A DNA stretch of 11,452 nucleotides from Lonsdalea britannica (lineage in GTDB: Bacteria; Pseudomonadota; Gammaproteobacteria; Enterobacterales; Enterobacteriaceae): the NCBI RefSeq assembly GCF_946477055.1, contig NZ_CAMKXG010000102.1, positions 1 through 11,452 of the forward strand, in the 5' to 3' direction. Below the pieces are notes generated by a model, which did no database searches, was not told the origin of the DNA, and saw nothing but the letters and a program-made list of their open reading frames with translations. Below, piece after piece: positions 1 through 7,666 of the stretch (its first letter is position 1; every line of letters starts with the position of its first letter). The position numbers and the translations under genes were made by a program.

Positions 1-884
1 CGGGTGAAACGTCAACGATGAGCGTGAGCTCAAATGACAGCACGTTGAATAGCATTCTGGGATATGACAGCACGTCTACGTCTAATGGGATGACTCAGCA
101 GGTCGCGGCACAAAATGCCAAGCTGACGGTCAACGGTATTGCGATTGAACGTAGCAGCAACACCGTAACTGATGTCCCGACCGAAGGTGTGACGCTGACG
201 TTGAACGCGGTTTCCAGCTCTTCGGAAAACCTGGTGGTGACAAAAAGTGTCACGGATGCCGCCAGCGCGATTACCGATTGGGTAAGTTCTTATAACACGC
301 TGCTGACCTCTTTTGCTTCGCTGAGCGCCTACAGCAGCGTGAGTGCAGGTGAATCTCAGTCCACGAGCAACGGTGCTCTGGTCGGGGACTCTACGCTGAG
401 CAGCATCAAAAACCAGTTGAAAACGATCATCAGTTCGGCACAGAGCAGCGATACCTTTAAAGTGCTCTCTGAAATGGGTATCTCGCTGAGTACGACGACG
501 GACGCTACGACGGGTTCGGTGGTTCGCGGAACGCTGAGTATTGATAACACCGCTCTCGTGAATGCACTGACTGACGAAGGTTCTGCCGTTGGCGAGTTCT
601 TCATGGGTGATGGCAAAAAGACCGGTCTGGCAACGCAACTGGTATCGACCGTGTCGACCTATACCAAGAGTAAAGGATTGATCGATAATGCTGAATCAGG
701 TATCACCTCCATTATCGACAAGCTCAAGACTCAGTATACTGATGTTCAGAGCAGCATCGAGAATACTATGAGCCGTTACAGGACTCAGTTCACCAAACTG
801 GACGTGTTGGTACAGCAGTTGAACAGCACGGGTGACTATCTGACGTCGGCGTTCGAACAGCTTAGCAATAGCTCCAGCAGTTAA
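1..884 (+). CDS. fliD: Flagellar filament cap protein FliD, 3' part (5' end outside window)
   Basis: FliD (HAP2) forms the pentameric cap at the filament tip and guides flagellin subunits into place; it is exported by the flagellar type III system. The reading frame is open to the left edge (first whole codon at 3-5), so the Met at 18 is internal, not the start. About 294 C-terminal residues remain of a protein that is about 470 residues in E. coli. Seen: an AAQNAKLTVNGIAIERSSNT segment and a SNGALVGDSTL segment typical of the FliD middle/C-terminal domain, the FMGDGKKTGLATQ stretch, and a final heptad-like helix (RYRTQFTKLDVLVQQLNST, then DYLTSAFEQL) that is the D0 terminal region. Overall composition is Ser/Thr-rich with no Cys or His visible, normal for an axial protein. 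fliS follows 21 bases after the TAA, as in enteric fliDST operons, whose transcription usually depends on FlhDC and FliA. Confidence 0.96.
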   Translation, partial: GETSTMSVSSNDSTLNSILGYDSTSTSNGMTQQVAAQNAKLTVNGIAIERSSNTVTDVPTEGVTLTLNAVSSSSENLVVTKSVTDAASAITDWVSSYNTLLTSFASLSAYSSVSAGESQSTSNGALVGDSTLSSIKNQLKTIISSAQSSDTFKVLSEMGISLSTTTDATTGSVVRGTLSIDNTALVNALTDEGSAVGEFFMGDGKKTGLATQLVSTVSTYTKSKGLIDNAESGITSIIDKLKTQYTDVQSSIENTMSRYRTQFTKLDVLVQQLNSTGDYLTSAFEQLSNSSSS

Positions 885-905
885 CGAGTAGGGTAAGGAA
901 CGGTT

Positions 906-1310
906 ATGGCCATGATGTATGGTTCACAGGCTTATGCGCAGGTCGGTTTGGAAAGTGGCGTGATGAGCGCCAGCCCGCATAAACTGATTACCATGTTGTT
1001 TGATGGCGCCATCAGCGCCCTGGTTCGTGCAGATATCTTCATGGAACAGGGCGACACGGTGGAGAAGGGTAATGCGATTACCAAAGCCATCAGAATTATT
1101 GACAGTGGATTACTGGCTTCTCTGGATATGGAGAAGGGCGGAGAGATCAGCACTAACCTGGCGCAGCTTTACGACTATATGATCCGTCAGCTGCTTCATG
1201 CCAATCTGCACAACGATCGTGCGTTACTCGAAAATATAACGGAACTATTGCGAGGCATTGCTGACTCCTGGAAAGAAATAAGCCCTGAAAAAAATAACGC
1301 TGCTGATTGA
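906..1310 (+). CDS. fliS: Flagellin export chaperone FliS
   Basis: FliS binds the C-terminal disordered region of newly made flagellin in the cytoplasm, stops it polymerising early and delivers it to the export gate. The 134-residue length matches the family (136 in E. coli). Seen: N-terminal YGSQAYAQVGLESGVMSASPHKLITMLFDGA, the hallmark FliS stretch (family Q-Y/L-I-MLFDG), followed by helices with LLASLD and LYDYMIRQLLHANLHND, and the C-terminal IADSWKEI. The start at 906 is chosen because AAGGA at 895-899 lies six bases upstream; in-frame Met codons at 912 and 915 are also possible and the 915 start would resemble the E. coli N terminus (MY...). It lies directly behind fliD and ahead of fliT in the same direction. 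Confidence 0.96.
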   Translation: MAMMYGSQAYAQVGLESGVMSASPHKLITMLFDGAISALVRADIFMEQGDTVEKGNAITKAIRIIDSGLLASLDMEKGGEISTNLAQLYDYMIRQLLHANLHNDRALLENITELLRGIADSWKEISPEKNNAAD

Positions 1311-1329
1311 ATTGTAATTTAGCTTTTGT

Positions 1330-1384
1330 CTGTGCCGGGAATATTATCGGAATAGCTTCGTGTACGGCACAGTGTCAGTTTTTT
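1330..1384 (+). terminator. Hairpin with U-run between fliS and fliT (possible attenuator)
   Basis: Perfect 8-bp inverted repeat CTGTGCCG (1330-1337) / CGGCACAG (1365-1372) with a 27-base loop, followed six bases later by TTTTTT (1379-1384). It sits in the 121-base fliS-fliT gap. The stem is GC-rich but the loop is long and the U-run does not abut the stem, so it is a weak intrinsic terminator at best; partial attenuation or an mRNA-stability role fits equally well. Confidence 0.35.
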
Positions 1385-1431
1385 GCCGTTTTGCGTTAAA
1401 CATAACCAACAGTGTAAGTCAGGAAACCACA

Positions 1432-1803
1432 ATGGAAGCCAGCAAATCAGTTCTTGCCTGTTATCAGCAAATCCTTGAACTAAGCGATCGTATGCTGGCA
1501 CTTGCAAAAAAAGCAGAATGGGCAGAATTGATTGAAGTTGAACAGCTTTATCTTGAAGCGGTTGGACTTCTTCCAGGCCTGATCGAATACAACAATAAAG
1601 TTTCCAGCGTTGAACAGCGTAAGATCAAGCAGTGCCTTGATACGATTCTAAGTAATGAAACGCTGATTACTCAACTCCTTGAGTCGCGTATGAATGAGTT
1701 GAGGGGACTTATCGGTCAGTCGGTCAGACAGCAGTCTGTGAATGCGGCCTATCATAAATTCGCCGATGGCGATTCCATGTTGCCCGGCGGCGGGAAAGAG
1801 TAA
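1432..1803 (+). CDS. fliT: Flagellar protein FliT (FliD chaperone, FlhDC antagonist)
   Basis: FliT is the cytoplasmic chaperone of the cap protein FliD and, once FliD is exported, binds FlhC and lowers class 2 transcription in enteric bacteria. The frame is open upstream of 1432, but the start is placed at 1432 because AGGA (1421-1424) lies seven bases ahead of that ATG and the resulting 123 residues match the family (about 121). Seen: an all-helical protein with SVLACYQQILELSDRMLALA near residues 6-25, a second helix AEWAELIEVEQLYLEAV, and the third helix ETLITQLLESRMNELRGLIG around residues 75-95; a short tail rich in Gly follows. Sequence is poorly conserved in this family, so the call rests on the helix pattern plus its place after fliD-fliS. 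Confidence 0.9.
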   Translation: MEASKSVLACYQQILELSDRMLALAKKAEWAELIEVEQLYLEAVGLLPGLIEYNNKVSSVEQRKIKQCLDTILSNETLITQLLESRMNELRGLIGQSVRQQSVNAAYHKFADGDSMLPGGGKE

Positions 1804-1827
1804 TCCAGCGGATTGCAATGCTCTTTT
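1795..1827 (+). terminator. Candidate terminator at the end of fliDST
   Basis: AAAGAG (1795-1800) pairs perfectly with CTCTTT (1821-1826), and between them AATCC (1802-1806) pairs with GGATT (1810-1814) around a three-base loop. The descending arm ends in CTCTTTTG, giving a short U-tract. The structure overlaps the fliT stop codon (1801-1803). Placement at the end of the operon suits a terminator, but the stem is interrupted by unpaired bases and AT-rich. Confidence 0.35.
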
Positions 1828-2228
1828 GTCTCGTCAATTTACGCCCCGACGGGACTTTCCCTCTGAAACTGACTCTCACATCACGCCTATAGACAGGCTT
1901 ATTCTCCTATCCCAAACGTGCTAGCGCTGACAACAGGCCTGCACAGCTTGTAGCTTTGCCTCAGGCTAACTTTAAACTCCCGGCTGACTTCATACACTAG
2001 ACGAAAGTGAATGGCTTATGGACGTGGCTTGAGCATATTCGGAAGTATTGGTGAGATGAATGAGCGGAAATAAAACGGTGAGGGCTCAACCGCAATACCC
2101 GTCATAAAACAGGTCGGGGAAGAATTTGAAAAAAAAGCAGGACCAGGCTATGCGAAATTGAATAGCCCGAAGGGTGCTTATAATTGGATGGCTAAAGGCT
2201 GAGGGTATAAAAAGATAGCAGTCTTTAT
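1804..2228. other. Non-coding gap between fliT and fliE with a possible gene remnant
   Basis: 425 bases between the converging fliT and fliE genes in which I see no intact gene. In E. coli and Salmonella this gap is larger and holds unrelated genes (amyA and neighbours), so it is a known site of variable content. One frame from an ATG at 2011 runs 20 codons to a TAA at 2071-2073 and then stays open for another 42 codons to a TGA at 2200-2202, ending in GPGYAKLNSPKGAYNWMAKG. That could be a decayed small gene with one nonsense mutation, but an open run of this length is also expected by chance. I do not recognise the peptide. Confidence 0.4.
2207..2226 (-). terminator. Weak candidate terminator downstream of fliE
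   Basis: On the minus strand just past the fliE stop, AAAGA and TCTTT form a 5-bp stem around CTGCTA, and the descending arm runs straight into TTTTTAT. The stem is short and entirely AT-rich except one pair, so it would be a weak terminator. Confidence 0.22.
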
Positions 2229-2546
2229 TTATACCGACATATTCATAATTTCCTGGTAAGCCGATACCAGTTTATTTTTTACCTGAATACCCATTTGCAT
2301 CGAAATCGACGCTTTTTGCAGGTCGACCATCACGTCATTCAGTGCGATGCCTTCTTCACCCAGCTCGAACTTCTGCGCTTGTGCGCGAGCTGTGGTTTGT
2401 TGTTCGCTGATTTTTCCCAGCGCGGATTTCATCTCGTCCGCAAAGCCGCTTTGCTGCTGTGCAATCGCGTTAGAAGTACTACCAGTCGACTGAAGTGCTA
2501 CGCTTTGTAGCTGCTGAACGACAGATTCAATTCCCTGTATTGACAT
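2229..2546 (-). CDS. fliE: Flagellar hook-basal body protein FliE
   Basis: FliE is a small axial protein that joins the MS ring (FliF) to the proximal rod and is among the first substrates of the flagellar export apparatus. The 105-residue product matches the family (104 in E. coli). Seen: N-terminal IQGIESVVQQLQ, central FADEMKSALGKISEQQTTARAQAQKFELGEEGIALNDVMVDLQKAS, and the diagnostic C-terminal SMQMGIQVKNKLVSAYQEIMNM. It is transcribed alone and away from fliF, the standard enteric arrangement, from the shared 253-base spacer. A likely ribosome site GAGG lies about six bases before the ATG but within a hairpin (2549-2562). Confidence 0.97.
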   Translation of the reverse strand: MSIQGIESVVQQLQSVALQSTGSTSNAIAQQQSGFADEMKSALGKISEQQTTARAQAQKFELGEEGIALNDVMVDLQKASISMQMGIQVKNKLVSAYQEIMNMSV

Positions 2547-2548
2547 TT

Positions 2549-2562
2549 AAACCCTCGGGTTT
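2549..2562 (-). promoter_or_regulatory. Hairpin overlapping the fliE ribosome binding site
   Basis: AAACCC (2549-2554) and GGGTTT (2557-2562) form a near-continuous palindrome two bases ahead of the fliE ATG. In fliE mRNA this reads as a 5-bp stem closed by a CGAG tetraloop, with the putative Shine-Dalgarno GAGGG split between loop and 3' arm. It could limit translation initiation; the short stem makes a strong effect uncertain. Confidence 0.4.
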
Positions 2563-2612
2563 TCTCTGTGACCAATTATTTACAGGCGATAACTTTAGCA
2601 GAATACCAGCAA

Positions 2613-2664
2613 CCCTAAGCTTCTAAATAGGCATAAAAACCTTGGCTAATTCACCTATAGAATT
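2613..2664. promoter_or_regulatory. FlhDC-box-like inverted repeat in the fliE/fliF divergent spacer
   Basis: AAATAGGC (2625-2632), an 11-base spacer, and GGCTAATT (2644-2651) resemble the core of the enteric FlhD4C2 site (AAATAGCG, 10-12 bases, CGCTATTT), and CCTAT at 2654-2658 resembles the outer part of the right half. The position, nearly central in the spacer, suits a site shared by both divergent class 2 operons. Candidate -10 elements are TAATAT (2681-2686) toward fliF and, on the minus strand, the complement of ACTTTA (2592-2597) or the extended-type TATTCT (2605-2600) toward fliE. Matches are partial and judged by eye; the core changes CG to GC in both halves. Confidence 0.35.
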
Positions 2665-2799
2665 GTCCCTATGGGATAAATAATATATCGCCCAAATCTC
2701 AAAGGCGGGTGTTGATGTTTAGAACAGCCGTTGCTTATTCAGGGAGTATATTTTGTTTTTATTAATAACTATCAAAATGTTAATTGGCAGGAATAGTGC

Positions 2800-4545
2800 A
2801 TGAGCTCCGCTAAAAGCAGTTCGCCCGCAATGAGTATCAACGGATTTACTGCTGTGCTTAACCGGCTGCGTGCTAATCCGAAAGTACCTCTATTAATCGC
2901 CGCAGCCTTTGCTGTGGCTGTTGTCACAGCATTAGTTTTATGGGCAAAAAGTCCCGATTATAGAGTGCTTTACAGCAATCTAAACGATCGAGATGGCGGC
3001 GAGATCGTCACCCAGCTAACGCAGATGAACATCCCTTATCGATTCAGCGATAACGGTGGGGCTTTGCTGATCCCAGCAGAAAATGTTTATGAAACCCGGT
3101 TGAGACTCGCACAGTTGGGGCTACCTAAAGGCGGCTCAGTGGGTTTCGAACTTCTCGATCAGGAGAAGTTCGGTATCAGCCAGTTCAGCGAGCAGGTTAA
3201 CTACCAGCGCGCGTTGGAAGGGGAGCTGTCCCGAACGATGGAGACGCTGGGCCCTGTGCAGAAAGCGCGGGTTCATTTGGCGATCCCTAAACCTTCATTG
3301 TTCGTGCGTGAACAAAAATCCCCCTCTGCATCGGTGACGTTGAACCTGCAGCCGGGTAGAGCGCTGGATGAAGGGCAGATCAACGCCATTGTCTATATGG
3401 TGTCCAGCAGCGTCGCTGGCTTACCGCCGGACAACGTGACCGTCGTCGACCAGAATGGCCGACTGCTGACGCAAACGGACGGCACCGGTCGCGATCTGAA
3501 TGCCGCCCAGCTGAAATACGCCAACGAAGTTGAAAACCGCTTCCAGCGTCGTATCGAAGCCATCCTGGCGCCGATTGTGGGTACCGGCAACGTCCATGCG
3601 CAGGTGACTGCCCAGATCGACTTCTCCAACCGTGAGCAGACGGATGAGCAGTATCAGCCGAACCAGGCACCGAATCAGGCCGCGGTTCGCTCTCAGCAGT
3701 CTAGCCAGAGCGAACAGTTGGGCGGGCGAAACGTGGGTGGCGTTCCGGGAGCATTATCGAATCAGCCTCCCGCTACGCCGGCGGCGCCGATTGTCGCGCC
3801 AAACGCCAACGGCGCGCAGAACAATAACAATGCTAACGGCCAGCAGCAGGCGAATGCGAACGGTGCTAACAACAACGCGAACGGCGCCAACGGGGCGAAT
3901 CAGGGCGGAGCGAACGGCGGCATACAGTCTTCGAACAACCGCCGCGATCAGACCATCAACTATGAGGTCGATCGCACCATTCGTCATACCAAGCAAAGCG
4001 CCGGTGCCGTACAACGCCTGTCCGTGGCGGTTGTCGTTAACTATGCGCCCAACGCTGAGGGTAAATCCGCGGCGTTGAACGAAGAGCAGATTAAGCAGAT
4101 TGAGTCGCTGACACGTGAAGCTATGGGCTTCTCAACTGACCGTGGCGATACCATCAACGTGGTCAACGCGCCGTTTACGGAATCGAATGATGCCGCAGGC
4201 GAATTGCCCTTCTGGCAGAAACAAGCCTTCTTCGATCTGCTGATTAGCGCAGGCAAATGGCTGCTTGTCCTGATTGTGGCCTGGATCCTGTGGCGCAAGA
4301 TGGTACGTCCGCAGTTGCAGCTCAAGAAGAAAGAGCAGCAGGCTCTGGCGGAAAGTTTATCTGGCGGTCAGGAGAGCGATGCAGACGTTATCGTCAAGCT
4401 CAGCAAAGAAGAGCAAGACTTGCAGCGTAAATCGCAGCAGCGCGTCAATACTGAGCTGCAAAGCCAGCGTATTCGCGACATGGCCGAGAACGATCCTCGC
4501 GTCTGCGCCCTGGTAATTCGCCAATGGATGAGTACTGAACTATGA
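2800..4545 (+). CDS. fliF: Flagellar MS-ring protein FliF
   Basis: FliF forms the MS ring in the inner membrane, the platform on which rotor, rod and export gate assemble. Length 581 against about 552-560 in enteric models. Seen: cytoplasmic N terminus, first membrane helix at about residues 31-49, the ring-building region with [20 protein letters not shown] and the [16 protein letters not shown] stretch (about residues 55-200), a second ring-building/beta-collar region, a low-complexity Asn/Ala/Gly insert at residues 335-374, the [28 protein letters not shown] segment, a second membrane helix at about 479-498, and the cytoplasmic FliG-binding tail ending [19 protein letters not shown] at 2789-2792 lies seven bases before the ATG. 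It overlaps fliG by four bases (ATGA), indicating coupled translation, and heads the fliFGHIJK operon. Confidence 0.98.
   Translation: MSSAKSSSPAMSINGFTAVLNRLRANPKVPLLIAAAFAVAVVTALVLWAKSPDYRVLYSNLNDRDGGEIVTQLTQMNIPYRFSDNGGALLIPAENVYETRLRLAQLGLPKGGSVGFELLDQEKFGISQFSEQVNYQRALEGELSRTMETLGPVQKARVHLAIPKPSLFVREQKSPSASVTLNLQPGRALDEGQINAIVYMVSSSVAGLPPDNVTVVDQNGRLLTQTDGTGRDLNAAQLKYANEVENRFQRRIEAILAPIVGTGNVHAQVTAQIDFSNREQTDEQYQPNQAPNQAAVRSQQSSQSEQLGGRNVGGVPGALSNQPPATPAAPIVAPNANGAQNNNNANGQQQANANGANNNANGANGANQGGANGGIQSSNNRRDQTINYEVDRTIRHTKQSAGAVQRLSVAVVVNYAPNAEGKSAALNEEQIKQIESLTREAMGFSTDRGDTINVVNAPFTESNDAAGELPFWQKQAFFDLLISAGKWLLVLIVAWILWRKMVRPQLQLKKKEQQALAESLSGGQESDADVIVKLSKEEQDLQRKSQQRVNTELQSQRIRDMAENDPRVCALVIRQWMSTEL
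3802..3921 (+). repeat. Asn/Ala/Gly low-complexity tract inside fliF
   Basis: Encodes FliF residues 335-374, made almost only of Asn, Ala and Gly with a few Gln. Degenerate in-frame units around AACGGC/AACGGT plus GCN recur (NANG, NANGAN, NGANGAN), suggesting growth by replication slippage followed by drift. It falls in the part of the periplasmic domain that is flexible in Salmonella FliF, so expansion is probably tolerated. Confidence 0.7.
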
Positions 4546-5534
4546 GTATGACTGGAACTGATAAGAGCGCTATTTTGCTGATGACCATCGGCGAAGACCG
4601 CGCTGCTGAAGTCTTCACGCATCTTTCCACGCGTGAAGTTCAGCACCTGAGTGCCGCCATGGCGAATATGAAACAGGTGTCCAATCAGCAGCTGATGGAA
4701 GTGCTGAAAGAATTCGAGGTTTCTGCTGAACAGTACGCGGCGCTGAGCGTCAACGCAGGGGATTACCTGCGTTCCGTTCTGGTCAAAGCGCTGGGTGAGG
4801 AACGCGCATCGACCTTGCTGGAAGATATTCTGGAAAGCAAAGAAACTTCTTCCGGCATGGAAACGCTCAACTTTATGGAGCCGCAGACTGCTGCAGACCT
4901 GATTAAAGATGAGCATCCGCAGATTATCGCGACCATCCTTATCCACCTCAAACGCGCCCAGTCTGCCGATATTCTGGCGCTGTTCGATGAGCGTCTGCGT
5001 AACGATGTCATGTTGCGTATTGCCACCTTCGGCGGCGTACAGCCGGCGGCGCTGGCTGAATTGACCGAAGTGTTGAACGGCTTGCTGGACGGACAGAACC
5101 TCAAACGCAGCAAGATGGGTGGTATTCGTACTGCGGCCGAAATCATCAACTTGATGAAAACCCAGCAGGAAGAAGCGGTCATCGACGCCGTTCGCGAGTT
5201 CGACGGCGAACTGGCGCAGAAAATCATCGACGAAATGTTCCTGTTCGAAAACCTGGTCGAAGTGGACGACCGCAGTATTCAGCGTCTGTTGCAGGAAGTG
5301 GAGTCCGAGTCCCTGCTGATAGCCCTGAAGGGTGCGGAAGAGCCGCTGCGCGAGAAATTCCTGCGCAACATGTCCCAGCGTGCCGCGGAAATCCTGCGCG
5401 ACGACCTGGCGACGCGTGGACCGGTGCGTATGTCTCAGGTCGAAAACGAACAGAAAGCCATCCTGCTCATCGTTCGTCGTCTGGCGGACAGCGGCGAGAT
5501 GATCATCGGTGGCGGCGAGGATGCGTATGTCTAA
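4542..5534 (+). CDS. fliG: Flagellar motor switch protein FliG
   Basis: FliG is the rotor protein of the C ring that contacts the MotA stator and converts ion flow to torque; its N-terminal domain binds FliF and its middle domain binds FliM. 330 residues, as usual (331 in E. coli). Seen: N-terminal [22 protein letters not shown]; the EHPQ motif at residues 124-127 in the middle domain; and the C-terminal torque helix with the conserved charged residues K263, R280, D287, D288 and R296, one lower than the E. coli numbering of K264, R281, D288, D289 and R297. All are present, so the motor should be functional. It overlaps fliF by four bases and fliH by eight. Confidence 0.98.
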   Translation: MSMTGTDKSAILLMTIGEDRAAEVFTHLSTREVQHLSAAMANMKQVSNQQLMEVLKEFEVSAEQYAALSVNAGDYLRSVLVKALGEERASTLLEDILESKETSSGMETLNFMEPQTAADLIKDEHPQIIATILIHLKRAQSADILALFDERLRNDVMLRIATFGGVQPAALAELTEVLNGLLDGQNLKRSKMGGIRTAAEIINLMKTQQEEAVIDAVREFDGELAQKIIDEMFLFENLVEVDDRSIQRLLQEVESESLLIALKGAEEPLREKFLRNMSQRAAEILRDDLATRGPVRMSQVENEQKAILLIVRRLADSGEMIIGGGEDAYV

Positions 5535-6225
5535 TACCAATGACTTACCCTGGCGTCCCTGGACACTGACCGATTTGGCGGCACCGCCGCCGTCGGCTCA
5601 GCAGGAAGAAGCTACGCCCTCCTACACGGAAGACGAAGACACTTCTCCGGTTGAGGCGTTGGAGTCACTGGAACTGCTGCGCGAAGAAGTTCAGCTTAAA
5701 GCGAAAGATGCCGGCTATAAAGACGGTCAGCAAAGAGGCTACGACGAAGGTTACCAAATCGGTCTGGCCGAAGGCCGTCAGCAGGGTGCGCAGGAAGAAA
5801 AACAGCAGCAGGAAAAGCTGACTGAGCAGATGCAGCAGATGGTGACCGAATTCCAGCAAACGCTCGACTCGCTGGACAGCGTCATCACCGCGCGTCTGAT
5901 GCAAATGGCGCTGACTGCGGCCAAGCAGGTCTTGGGTCAGGCGCCGGTATGCGACGGTACTGCCTTGCTGAATCAGATACAGCAGATGATCCAACAAGAA
6001 CCTTTATTTAGCGGCAAGCCTAATTTACGCGTCCATCCGTCCGATATGGAAAGGGTAGAGAAGCAGTTGGGTCCGACGCTGGCGCAGCATGGCTGGCGCT
6101 TACTGGCGGATAACCAACTGCATCCGGGCGGCTGTAAAGTCAGCGCCGAGGATGGTGATTTGGATGCCAGCATCGCGACACGTTGGCATGAGCTGTGTCA
6201 CATGGCTGCGCCGGGAGAGTTGTGA
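5527..6225 (+). CDS. fliH: Flagellar export ATPase regulator FliH
   Basis: FliH dimers hold the ATPase FliI in an inactive state and anchor the ATPase complex to the C ring through FliN. I place the start at 5527, giving 232 residues beginning [13 protein letters not shown], because that matches the family N terminus (enteric FliH begins with a conserved LPW...W segment and is about 228-235 residues), and GAGG at 5516-5519 is well spaced; Met codons at 5509 and 5521 would add six or two residues. Seen: the N-terminal Trp pair, an acidic linker, a helix of G-x-x-x-G repeats ([25 protein letters not shown]) characteristic of FliH, then a Gln-rich coiled coil, and a C-terminal domain with [20 protein letters not shown] and [18 protein letters not shown]. 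Its stop codon shares a base with the fliI start. Confidence 0.96.
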   Translation: MSNTNDLPWRPWTLTDLAAPPPSAQQEEATPSYTEDEDTSPVEALESLELLREEVQLKAKDAGYKDGQQRGYDEGYQIGLAEGRQQGAQEEKQQQEKLTEQMQQMVTEFQQTLDSLDSVITARLMQMALTAAKQVLGQAPVCDGTALLNQIQQMIQQEPLFSGKPNLRVHPSDMERVEKQLGPTLAQHGWRLLADNQLHPGGCKVSAEDGDLDASIATRWHELCHMAAPGEL

Positions 6226-7583
6226 TGACGAACCGACTCTCTCGCTGGTTGACTACGCTGGATTCGTTCGAGAAGAAGATCGCCACAACGCCCACCGTGC
6301 GTCGTTACGGGCGCCTCACTCGCGCGACGGGACTGGTACTTGAAGCCTCTGGGCTGCATTTGCCGCTGGGCGCGACCTGTTTTGTGGAACGTGCCAACGG
6401 CGACAAGGTCGAAGAAGTCGAAAGCGAAGTCGTCGGTTTTAATGGGCAACGATTATTCCTGATGCCGCTCGAAGAAGTCGAAGGCATTATTCCCGGCGCG
6501 CGTGTTTACGCCCGCGGGGGAGAGAAGCACGAAGGTAAAAAACTTCCTCTGGGGCCTGAGCTGCTCGGCAGGATCCTGGACGGCGCGGGGAAACCGCTGG
6601 ATGGATTACCGCCGCCGGAAACGGGATTTAAGGCGCCGCTGATCACGCCGCCAGTTAACCCTTTGCAGCGTACGCCCATCGATCACGTCCTTGACGTTGG
6701 CGTCCGGGCCATCAACGCCTTGCTGACCGTCGGACGAGGGCAGCGTATGGGCCTGTTCGCCGGTTCCGGCGTAGGTAAAAGTGTGCTGCTGGGCATGATG
6801 GCCCGCTATACTGAAGCTGATGTCATCGTGGTGGGCCTGATCGGCGAACGTGGCCGTGAGGTAAAAGACTTCATCGAAAATATTTTGGGGCCCGAAGGCC
6901 GTGCCCGAGCGGTCGTGATTGCCGCACCGGCTGACGTTTCCCCGCTGCTGCGAATGCAGGGGGCGGCGTATGCCACCCGCATCGCGGAGGATTTTCGCGA
7001 TAAGGGACACCATGTTCTGTTGATTATGGATTCCCTGACGCGTTACGCGATGGCGCAGCGAGAAATCGCACTCGCCATCGGCGAGCCGCCGGCGACCAAG
7101 GGCTATCCGCCCTCCGTCTTCGCGAAGCTGCCCGCGTTGGTTGAGCGTGCGGGTAACGGTATGCACGGCGGGGGCTCTATTACGGCGTTTTACACCGTAT
7201 TGACGGAAGGCGACGATCAGCAAGACCCGATCGCTGACTCCGCCAGGGCCATTCTGGATGGGCATATTGTGCTGTCTCGACAGCTGGCTGAATCCGGTCA
7301 TTACCCGGCAATTGATATCGAAGCGTCGATTAGCCGTGCGATGACCGCTTTGATCGACGAATCACATTACGCCAAAGTAAGGCAATTTAAGCAGTTGCTA
7401 TCGGTATATCAGCGGAACAAGGATTTGATCAGCGTGGGTGCCTATGCATCGGGAACCGACCCCTTGCTGGATCAGGCCATTCAGCTCTATCCGCAGATGG
7501 AAGCGTTTTTACAACAGGGGATGTTCGAACGTTGCGACGAACAGCAGGCATTGCAGCAATTGAATGCGCTGTTCGGCATGTAG
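6225..7583 (+). CDS. fliI: Flagellum-specific export ATPase FliI
   Basis: FliI is the hexameric ATPase of the flagellar type III export apparatus, related to F1-ATPase beta subunits; it unloads chaperones and helps open the export gate. The start at 6225 ([16 protein letters not shown]) gives 452 residues, close to the 457 of E. coli, overlaps the fliH stop by one base (TGATG), and has GGAG at 6214-6217. An upstream Met at 6195 is rejected because it would overlap fliH by 31 bases and lacks family similarity. Seen: Walker A AGSGVGKS at residues 179-186 with K185, the [10 protein letters not shown] motif with the expected catalytic Glu at 208, Walker [12 protein letters not shown] with D269, and [15 protein letters not shown] C-terminal ATPase elements. 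The segment between the N-terminal barrel and the ATPase core (around residues 100-110, [15 protein letters not shown]) is a few residues shorter than in E. coli. An 83-base gap follows. Confidence 0.98.
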   Translation: MTNRLSRWLTTLDSFEKKIATTPTVRRYGRLTRATGLVLEASGLHLPLGATCFVERANGDKVEEVESEVVGFNGQRLFLMPLEEVEGIIPGARVYARGGEKHEGKKLPLGPELLGRILDGAGKPLDGLPPPETGFKAPLITPPVNPLQRTPIDHVLDVGVRAINALLTVGRGQRMGLFAGSGVGKSVLLGMMARYTEADVIVVGLIGERGREVKDFIENILGPEGRARAVVIAAPADVSPLLRMQGAAYATRIAEDFRDKGHHVLLIMDSLTRYAMAQREIALAIGEPPATKGYPPSVFAKLPALVERAGNGMHGGGSITAFYTVLTEGDDQQDPIADSARAILDGHIVLSRQLAESGHYPAIDIEASISRAMTALIDESHYAKVRQFKQLLSVYQRNKDLISVGAYASGTDPLLDQAIQLYPQMEAFLQQGMFERCDEQQALQQLNALFGM

Positions 7584-7596
7584 TGTATTGATTACC

Positions 7597-7611
7597 AAGG
7601 CCGTAGGCTTT
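7597..7611 (+). repeat. Small hairpin in the fliI-fliJ gap
   Basis: AAGGCC (7597-7602) and GGCTTT (7606-7611) pair over six positions including one G-U, with a GTA loop. The second arm can alternatively pair with GTAAGCC at 7632-7638. No U-run follows, so it is not a terminator. The gap is the only open junction in fliFGHIJK, which is otherwise overlapping; a role in mRNA processing or setting the fliJ level is possible but unproven. Confidence 0.4.
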
Positions 7612-7666
7612 ACCCGACAGGGGCTGAATCAGTAAGCCGCCGGTAACTGTACGTGATTGAGGTACT

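Noticed and set aside
1360..1431. 24-codon N-terminal extension of fliT
   Set aside because: The ATG at 1432 has a good ribosome site and yields the normal family length; the extension overlaps the hairpin and T-run and has no ribosome site.
3632..4078. 148-codon plus-strand frame within fliF
   Set aside because: Ser/Arg/Thr-rich out-of-frame reading of fliF with no ribosome site or recognisable domain.
4368..5540. 390-codon minus-strand open frame antisense to fliF and fliG
   Set aside because: It lies across two well-conserved genes, its product is His/Gln/Arg-rich with no recognisable family, and such long shadows are common opposite GC-biased codons.
6195..6224. Upstream ATG for fliI
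   Set aside because: It would add ten residues unlike the family N terminus and overlap fliH by 31 bases; the 6225 start has a clear Shine-Dalgarno.
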